From Xiphophorus maculatus (taxonomy: Eukaryota > Chordata > Actinopteri > Cyprinodontiformes > Poeciliidae): DNA of 64,000 nt. This document shows, piece by piece, positions 58,001 through 64,000 of the stretch. The notes under the pieces were generated by a model. It was given only the letters and a program-made list of their open reading frames with translations. It did no database searches and was not told the origin of the DNA. The translations under genes were made by a program, and so were the position numbers. The stretch's first letter is position 1, and each line of letters starts with the position of its first letter. The stretch spans positions 9,412,501 through 9,476,500 of the forward strand of contig NC_036447.1 of NCBI RefSeq assembly GCF_002775205.1. The letters are read 5' to 3'.

Positions 58001-60489
58001 TGAGGTGTGATCATTGATAAAATCAGCCCTATTTAGTTTCCATTGTCTGTAAACCTCTGGATTTTAATCAAGTGAATTTTGGTATTGCAATGGACTCTGA
58101 CCTGAACCTTTAAAACTCATAAAGACACTTACAAAGTCAGTCTCCTATCACCTAAAGAACATTTCCTAAATAAAAAGTCAAATGTCTCAACAAAATCTTG
58201 AGAAACACATCCCTGCATTTATCTTTAGTCACATTGATTACTGCAATAGTGTCTTCACAGGTCTCCCTGAAAAGTCAGACAGCTTTCACTGATCCAAACC
58301 GCTGCTGCTCACGTTTACACTAAAACCTTGGAAACTAAAGGACATCACGCTGGTTCTTAAGGCCTTACAAACAAACTTGCCTATCCATGTTAGGGCTGCT
58401 AGATATTACTAAATCACGGAGTGGCAATTTGCCTTAAATAAAAAAAAATCCTTCTCTGTTTCTCATTCATTAGCTTCAGCATTTTGGTTTTGATCATTTG
58501 TGCCAGGTGAAAACAATATTGGAGACTCCATCCAATAGGCTGATTATCTTATTGTCATATTAAGATTTTTTTTTTGCTGGATACACCCTGGACAGAGACT
58601 ACATAAGCAAGTTAATGTTGTCCTCCAAACAGCTATTTGTAGAGTTTTTGATATAATGTGGACCCTCAGAATGTGTATATTTAGGGATGTATACAAAGAT
58701 GAACCTGTGTGGATTCGGAAAAATTCAAAACAAAACTCTTGAGTCAGGAGTTTCGTGTGAAATTACTGAATTACTGAATCACTCAAGTCCAAAAAAGTTA
58801 CATTTTGCGTTTCAGATATTACTGCTGACATGGATTGTTAAGAAGCATCAATACTTTCATTGGTGAATGTTGTGCTTTTCATTTGCCAATTATAATTTTC
58901 TGGGATGATACCTTCATGCCAAGATGTTATAACATACACTAAATGGCAGCCATGTTTTCTGCAGGGAGTAGTACATTAAGGCAGGGTTTGTCCATTTCAT
59001 GGTTTATTGTTGTCATGTAATGCTATCTGGGACTGCCTGTATCCTACACCATGGTTTCCAGTTTATTATTATTATTATTATTATTATTATTGGCAAATCT
59101 TCTCAGACTCTTATGGTTTGAGTGTAGGTGAGTTGAATTTTGCCTCCTAAATATCAGATTTGCCCTTGTTGGATTAAAATGAACATCATCAGCTTCATCA
59201 TCTTATTTGGATCTTTTTTTGTCTTCCTGTTTTTAGCCAAAGCAATAAGTATCATTCCTTCTGCTTTGTGGCAAAGAAAGTTAGTAATATGAGGAAATGA
59301 GGTGAGAAGTGTTGTGGCATTCAAGTTATTAATAAGTACTCAGTCCCGGATGCTTGTGAGTGAGCGGGCAGCATTTTTTCTGAATGTGTAAGGATGACTC
59401 AGAGCTGCGGCTGGCAGAAAGGTGAATGTGTGATGCCTTCTGAGCCAACATGTTGATTGGAAATGTGGTTTGGGATGATAACAGATTCTGTATCTTTTTG
59501 TTTGGCCACCGTTTATTTTATCTCTTATTCTCTCTTGTTTAATATGGAAGACTTTCCAAATTCGTCGTCATTAAGGACTTAAGAGCAATGACAGGGTTGC
59601 CTCTGTGGTTTGAAAGCTATTACACTTTATGGCTAATAGGCTAATTTCCATTAGTGACATCCAAAGTTGATTAACCAAAGTCTGGATATAGCAAGTTTAA
59701 ATGAGTAACTTTACTATTGTTTAAGGAAACTCAGACACATAATTTTAATTAGGTTCACTTTTTTGTTTTCTCTTTGCACATACATATTTTCTAAGAATCC
59801 ATTAAAAGTTGAATTTTTGATTGAAATCTGCACCCAATTAGTTATAGATCAAGCTTTTTATCTCCAGATGAAGGATCTCATCTTATATGTTCTTTCCAGC
59901 TACACAAACTACTTTCTTCTTCCTGTTCTCTGTTGCATCGATTTCCGATCTTTTAGACCAACCCTGTGAGATGGAGATGGATGCTCAGGAGCAGTCCACA
60001 TGACTGTGTATGCTTCGGGAAATCAGCAGGGCTTTGATACTAGCATATGTTTTCGTGTAGGAATTGGAGTGCAGAGATATCCAGAGGGAATCTGAGCTCC
60101 CACCAGCAGACAGACAAAGACTGCATCTGGGTCAAAAAACATTTCCCCTGGCTGGGCTGGAGAAATATTTGACTCCTCAAACCGCTCAGAGCACAGATTC
60201 ATGGGGAATTCAGAGTTGGAGAATAAGAAATCATTTCAACTCGTTGAGAAGTTCATGTTAGCCTTCCAACCTAACATCATCTGGCCCCTTGAAGATGGCT
60301 GCTGATGGTTGGTATGTTGCCTGATGCAATGGGTGACAGTTTGCAGAAGTGGGATACTATGAGGACTTTTGGGGTGTGTCAATAACTACTTTTTACATAA
60401 AGATTTTTCCTTTCATTTTAAAAGTGGCTTTTTTATAATCATTGGTCTTTTTAAATTCTGTGTAACATTTAAATTAGAAGAAGATGGGT

Positions 60490-60527
<38 letters not shown>

Positions 60528-63500
60528 GCACATTTCAGCAGCAAGGCATTTCAAAGTGCTTTACATCATAACAAACACAGAATCACAATGCAATATAGAA
60601 TCAATAATTAAGTCAAGTTACATCAATAAATTTGTAATTGATTACATTTCAAATACAATTCTAAACAGGTGGGTTTTCAGTTGAGATTTAAAAGAAGTCA
60701 GTGTTTCAGCTGTTTTACAGTTTTCTGGAAGTTTGTTCCAAATTCGTGGTGCATAGATGCTGAAAGCTGCTTCTCCTCGTTTGGTTCTGGTTCTGGGGAT
60801 GCAGAGCAGACCAGAACCGGAAGACCTGAGAGGTCTGGAAGGTTGATACAATAAAAGCAGATCTTTAATGTATTGTGGTGCTAAGCCGTTCAGTGATTTA
60901 TAAACTAACAACAGTATTTTAAAGTCTATTCTTTGAGCTACAGGGAGCCAGTGGAGGGACTTTAGAACTGGTGTTATGTGCTCTATCTTCCTGGTTTTAG
61001 TGAGAACGCGAGCAGCAGCATTCTGGATCAGCTGCAGCTGTTTGATTGATTTGTTGGACAGACCTGTGAAGACGCTGTTGCAATAATCAATACGACTGAA
61101 GATGAACGCATGGATGAGTTTCTCTAGATCTGGCTGAGACATTAGTCCTTTAATCCTGGAAATGTTCTTCAGGTGATAGAAGGCCGACTTTGTCGGAAAT
61201 TGTGGAAACATGGAGGAAAGCAGAGGAAATGGCTATCAGATGCAGTTGCTAGTTGAAGTTGATTGTTTTATAAATAAAGGTTAAAATGTTATTTTATTAT
61301 GTTCAGAGGCTGTTGCACTTCACCTGAATAAGACATTTAGTGTTGCTGTGTTTTCTTGAAATCCTCTTTTGTTGCGCTTATTATTGTACAAATAAATCCT
61401 GGAAAATGTTACAATTTTTTCTGTCAAAACACTTTGAGCCACATATCAAAGCGAGCATGAGGTCAAATCTAAAACTGAAGGGAAGCTTGGGAACAGCCAC
61501 ATGTGTTTCTTGGTCCTTGTGCCTTTTTACCTGGGTACGTATTTAAGCTAGTCATACTTGGAGAAGTTTATGCAGATGCAAAGAAGAAGCTTATTGTTCA
61601 AAATTAATGCAGCAATGATTGGATTCTGTCCAAACAAAAGAACAGTCTTGTCAAAGTTAGATTGTCATTTTTCTGTGGACACGGTTCAAGACGAATAGAA
61701 AAGGTCTCAGTTCCCCAGAGAGGGAGGACAAGACGAGTTCTTGGTACCTTGGTGAGTCACACAGAAGGTTTTAGTAGGACACTTTAGTGTCTGTTGTCCA
61801 AGTTTCCAAGTTACAAAACACCCTGAATAATGAGTTTCAAAGGTCACATGTGGAGTAGTAAACCATAGTGAATGTCTACCTCCAAAAGGTCACACCATCA
61901 TTTTTACCCATCAAATTTAGCTAATTTTTAAATCCTATCTGTTATCACTGAAAATTTCATTTTCATTGACATCTTATAAAACACTATATTTAGTATTTTT
62001 ATTGCACCTAGAAAATGGCTGATGACTGAAATTGGACAATTTTCTTCTTGACTGTTGCTAATCAGAGATTGGCCAGGTGATTGATCAAATATTGCTGTCA
62101 GGTTGCACTGACGACACCGTTTGATGAAGTTTGATGAAGTTTTATTACTGAGTGAAGATGACTCAAATTTAGCTATTTTAGGTATTAGTGACTTTTAAAA
62201 AAATGAAGTTAGGTATACCTTGGAGAAGCTATGTTCTTTGCCTTTGTAGCCATGGCTTGACACTGGAACAGCGTTGGTGAAATAACATAAATGTATCAGT
62301 CTATTGCTGTTTTCATTTTTTTGGATTTGCATTGTTATTTTATTTCTTGATATGTTTGAAGTATCTTCTACTTGTTCTGTCCAGTGCAACTATTTTTTAT
62401 TTTATTTCAGTGGACATTAGCACAATACTGTAGGTATTAAAACCATCTTCTACAGCTACTGGTTAAGAACAGATTTTCTCTTTTAAAATCCATGTCAGCA
62501 TGGTTGTCCTGCCTGCAAATTTCTGTCTCTCTATTTGCTCAATAGAAATTGCAGACCCTTACCTTAACTCTGGAATTTCGTAAATGCCGCCAGCATTTGC
62601 AAATTTAATGTCACATAACAGAATCAGGCTGAAGGTTTAAAAGGATAAAGATAAGCAAGTACTCTGTAATCCTTTCAGCCGCTCTGGTATCTGGTGGAGT
62701 CAAGTTCAGGTAAATCGCTCCTACCTAAAAATGATGGGCATTAAAACAGAAACTATATTGAATTGCAGTCATCTTCACAGTATGAGTGTGCGGTATCTCA
62801 CAATCACAGAGGACTGTTTAGACATTATTACTTGGAGGACATGTCTCAAATGTTATGCACTCACCGCATATTTCGCCAGGTGGCTGGACTATAACTGTCC
62901 CTTATTAGCCAAACCAGATTTGGTTTTATTGCTAAAACTGAAAGTGTGGTGGGGACATTATGTCATGGTAACTAAGGAAACGCATCTGAAAAATGTGGGT
63001 TTTATGATAACCAGAAATACTGAAATTGCAATTCTGAACAATAACACACTTACATATTTTCCTGATATTGTGTAGCTCTAGTAATTAATCAAAACTGCAA
63101 AAGTACTAAGTGAGTAAAATGAGTAGTACCCATTAAAGCAGAAGGGATTCCTCCATTGAAAATATTCATATTTTTAAGTAACTTCTAACTACTGCTTCCT
63201 CAGACTGCAGTTGTATATACCTTGTTCATAATAGGGAAAAATTGGGAACTTTGATACTTGTTCCTGTATAAATGACTTCCACACTGAAGAGTGTTGTTCT
63301 TGGGCCTGTTAGTAGGTATGGTTCACTCTGTGCTTGAGGAAATGAAGATTTTTCTGAGCAACCAGGCAGCGGTTATGGCTGGTCAATCTTAAAATCAACA
63401 GATTCTATCTGCTTCTCTATTCATCTAAGATTATCGGCCTCAATTATTTATTTAATGCTAAATTTGTCAGAGGACAAGATTTGGAAGTGAGGCATTTTCC

Positions 63501-63801
63501 TTCTTCTAATTTTGAGAAAACAAAGGTAATATAGACAGAATGCTAGCTTCTGGATTTGTATAGACAAAAAGAATGACATTGACTTGCCTGTATTTGTGCA
63601 TTTGCATTCAACAGCATTGTCTTGCAAGCTTGAGTTCACCATCTAATGTCTCCTACAGTGATTGTTTCCTTAATGTGCCACTTCTCTACCTTTCTGCCTA
63701 CAGGCAACCAATGCGTCAGAGAATCCTTCCAGTTTACCCAACACACAGCAGCCTCGGGGTCGCCACAGCTTTGTCCAAGAACACTTTCAGGCTCAGTACA
63801 G
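24414..63801 (+). CDS. usp43: Ubiquitin-specific protease 43, first three coding exons (3' partial)
   Basis: Exons 24414-25016, 37540-37689 and 63704-63801 join in frame and encode residues 1-284; the rest lies beyond the window. After a basic, low-complexity N-terminus, the USP catalytic domain opens with GVLGLKNHGNTCFMNAVVQC, with the predicted nucleophile Cys127. The second exon gives the QQDA-like box GNSQHDALEFLLWLLD, and the third SFVQEHFQAQYR. The catalytic His box is downstream of the window. USPs remove ubiquitin from proteins, and USP43 is a little-studied member. The Cys-box to QQDA spacing is held by a short insert, as in human USP43. Introns 1 and 2 are 12.5 and 26 kb. The gene order cfap52-usp43 supports the name. 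Confidence 0.93.
26474..26503. repeat. Poly-C followed by (CA)n
   Basis: Fourteen C residues run directly into about eight CA units. Confidence 0.9.
28040..28200. repeat. Family A repeat scrap with (TTTA)n tract
   Basis: GACCAGCACAAGTTGTGAAG and TGGAAGAAAAGG correspond to the middle of the Tc1-like element at 38021-38800. They are followed by about six TTTA units (28156-28181). Confidence 0.45.
31195..31390. repeat. Teleost dispersed repeat remnant
   Basis: The ordered blocks AGTCCATCACAGGACAAACA, TAGTCATGGTTTTGGA, ATGCATGCACAAGGAGAATA and TTGAATCTAAGACCTTCTTG match a repeat I recall as very common in fish genomes. The class is uncertain. Confidence 0.45.
37540..37689 (+). CDS. usp43: usp43 exon 2
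   Basis: 50 codons, SIVSKYASQFRGNSQHDALE through a Lys/Ser/Asn-rich tail (DNNNSSKTKASSK). Acceptor CTTTTTCAG|A, donor AAG|GTGAGT, both phase 0. It holds the QHDALEF motif of USP enzymes. Confidence 0.93.
38021..38800 (-). pseudogene. Tc1-like transposon remnant with transposase piece
   Basis: The left part has TGTAAAAGTATTCAAATCC-type ends and GACCAACACAAAGC. On the - strand of 38600-38770 the frame reads GGGSTMLCGC and then, after a frame change, MDGAKYRTILEENLLVF, the usual Tc1-transposase block, followed by stops. The element is dead. Confidence 0.65.
40196..40242. repeat. Two adjacent short hairpins
   Basis: GTTTTAAGAA-GAACA-TTCTTAAAAC is a perfect 10-bp stem. It is followed at once by ACTGTTCTTCTT/AAGAAGAGCAGT, a spacerless palindrome with one mismatch. 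Confidence 0.75.
45021..45050. repeat. (ATT)n microsatellite
   Basis: About ten ATT units, flanked on both sides by T-rich runs. Confidence 0.9.
47834..49050. mobile_element. hAT-type non-autonomous element with 8-bp target duplication
   Basis: It begins TAGGGCTGTTGTAAACGAAT and ends with an imperfect inverse (ATCGTTTCTGCCCTA). Both sides carry the identical 8-mer ATACATAC (47826-47833 and 49051-49058), the duplication size of hAT transposons. The sub-terminal parts repeat TAATCGAGTAATC-like words. It is 1217 bp long with no transposase frame and is interrupted by a smaller element at 48222-48443. Confidence 0.85.
48222..48443. mobile_element. Nested short TIR element inside the hAT element
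   Basis: The ends CATACCTGTCAAG and CTTGACAGGTATG are perfect inverse copies of 13 bp. Flanks CCTTACCT and CCTTGCCC agree at six of eight positions, which fits an old 8-bp duplication. The interior (222 bp) is non-coding. Confidence 0.65.
49571..49650 (-). repeat. 3' tail of an L2-like LINE (short copy)
   Basis: It shares ATTCAGCAACAAGGCAGTTC and AAAGTGCTTTACATCATAA, with few differences, with the region just after the poly-T of the LINE copy at 60493. Only the 3' end is present. Confidence 0.6.
53330..53570 (+). pseudogene. Tc1-like transposase remnant
   Basis: Two frames give DYFAACCTGALQEAD and FHQDNDPKDSLEW. These match the (W)GCFAASGTGAL and FQQDNDPKHT blocks that surround the second catalytic Asp of Tc1-like transposases. 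Stops and a frame change make it dead. Confidence 0.65.
58141..58345 (+). pseudogene. L2-like LINE fragment (RT C-terminal part)
   Basis: Reads KNIS-stop-IKSQMSQQNLEKH, then IPAFIFSHIDYCNSVFTGLP, then, in another frame, LIQTAAAHVYTKTLETK. It matches the better-preserved copy at 60642-61211 block by block, but on the opposite strand. Confidence 0.75.
59063..59091. repeat. (ATT)n microsatellite
   Basis: About nine ATT/TTA units. Confidence 0.9.
60493..61211 (-). mobile_element. 5'-truncated L2-like LINE with poly-A tail
   Basis: On the - strand, a frame of 189 codons (61211-60642) encodes the C-terminal part of a LINE-2-type reverse transcriptase: LIHAFIFSRIDYCNSVFTGL, HITPVLKSLHWLPVAQRIDF, FSIYAPRIWNKLPENC. 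It is followed by a short 3' UTR and a tail of 32 A (T-run at 60493-60524). The 5' part is missing, as is usual for LINE insertions. The frame is unbroken and the tail long, so the insertion is fairly recent. Confidence 0.85.
61212..63703. other. usp43 intron 2, right part
   Basis: No repeat family, exon or RNA gene was recognised in this AT-rich stretch before usp43 exon 3. Confidence 0.5.
63704..63801 (+). CDS. usp43: usp43 exon 3
   Basis: 32 codons plus two bases, beginning ATNASENPSSLPNTQQPRG and ending FVQEHFQAQY. Acceptor CCTACAG|G, donor TACAG|GTGAGT. It matches the SFVQ-HFQAQYR segment of human USP43, and no exon seems to be missing between exons 2 and 3. Confidence 0.9.
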
Positions 63802-64000
63802 GTGAGTGTTGCTGAGATAAACAGCAGGGAGATACATCTACATTAGCATCAGTATTGACTGGTTTTAGTCATTTTTTGTAACATTTTAGTTATGATCCCA
63901 TATGTACAACTGCGCCAAAATTAGCAACCCAGGTTTATTTCCATCGTGTTGCTGTTTGTGTGTATGTTTTGGGAGGGAAAAGAGAGTGGTTGGCCATGTG

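Larger units (their letters stand above)
49051..60492. other. usp43 intron 2, middle part
   Basis: Contains the L2 tail piece (49571-49650), a Tc1 transposase scrap (53330-53570), a locally GC-richer stretch (about 54670-55290), an L2 RT fragment (58141-58345) and an (ATT)n tract (59063-59091). No exon is recognised. Confidence 0.55.

Overview
The window is vertebrate nuclear DNA, most likely from a teleost fish. The genes are split by GT-AG introns, the intergenic DNA is AT-rich, and there are many Tc1/mariner, hAT-like, L2-like LINE and other repeats typical of ray-finned fish. Species cannot be named from the sequence. All family and gene names come from recognising translated motifs; no database search was possible.

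Layout. (1) 1-787: the last coding part of a C2H2 zinc-finger gene, cut by the window edge. (2) About 1640-7000: a two-gene DNA transposon of the kind I know as ISL2EU/IS4EU. It carries a complete two-exon THAP-DDE transposase on the + strand (468 residues, D302/D377/E423) and, converging on it from the - strand, a SWIM-YqaJ nuclease gene that is broken by three in-frame stops. A Tc1-type MITE with TA flanks sits in the transposase intron. (3) 7313-22488: a complete 14-exon CFAP52 (WDR16) gene, 612 codons, encoding a WD-repeat protein of the motile cilium axoneme. An RFX X-box-like site lies 145 bp upstream of its ATG. Its large intron 12 holds a LINE copy, an older RT scrap, repeats and a pentanucleotide microsatellite. 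(4) 22489-24413: intergenic DNA with a dead Tc1-like transposase and the presumed USP43 5' region. (5) 24414-63801 and beyond: the first three coding exons of USP43, a ubiquitin-specific protease, with introns of 12.5 kb and 26 kb. Intron 2 holds Tc1 remnants, L2-like LINE pieces and a hAT-type element (47834-49050, perfect 8-bp target duplication) with a smaller TIR element nested inside it.

How it fits together. CFAP52 next to USP43 in the same orientation is, as I recall, the arrangement on human 17p13, which supports both names. The host genes look intact. The transposase and nuclease belong to one mobile unit and have decayed unequally: the transposase still reads through and keeps all expected catalytic and zinc-binding residues, while the nuclease cannot be made full length. 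The right end of that transposon and the start of CFAP52 lie head to head within about 400 bp, so the transposon landed just upstream of a ciliary promoter or close beside it.
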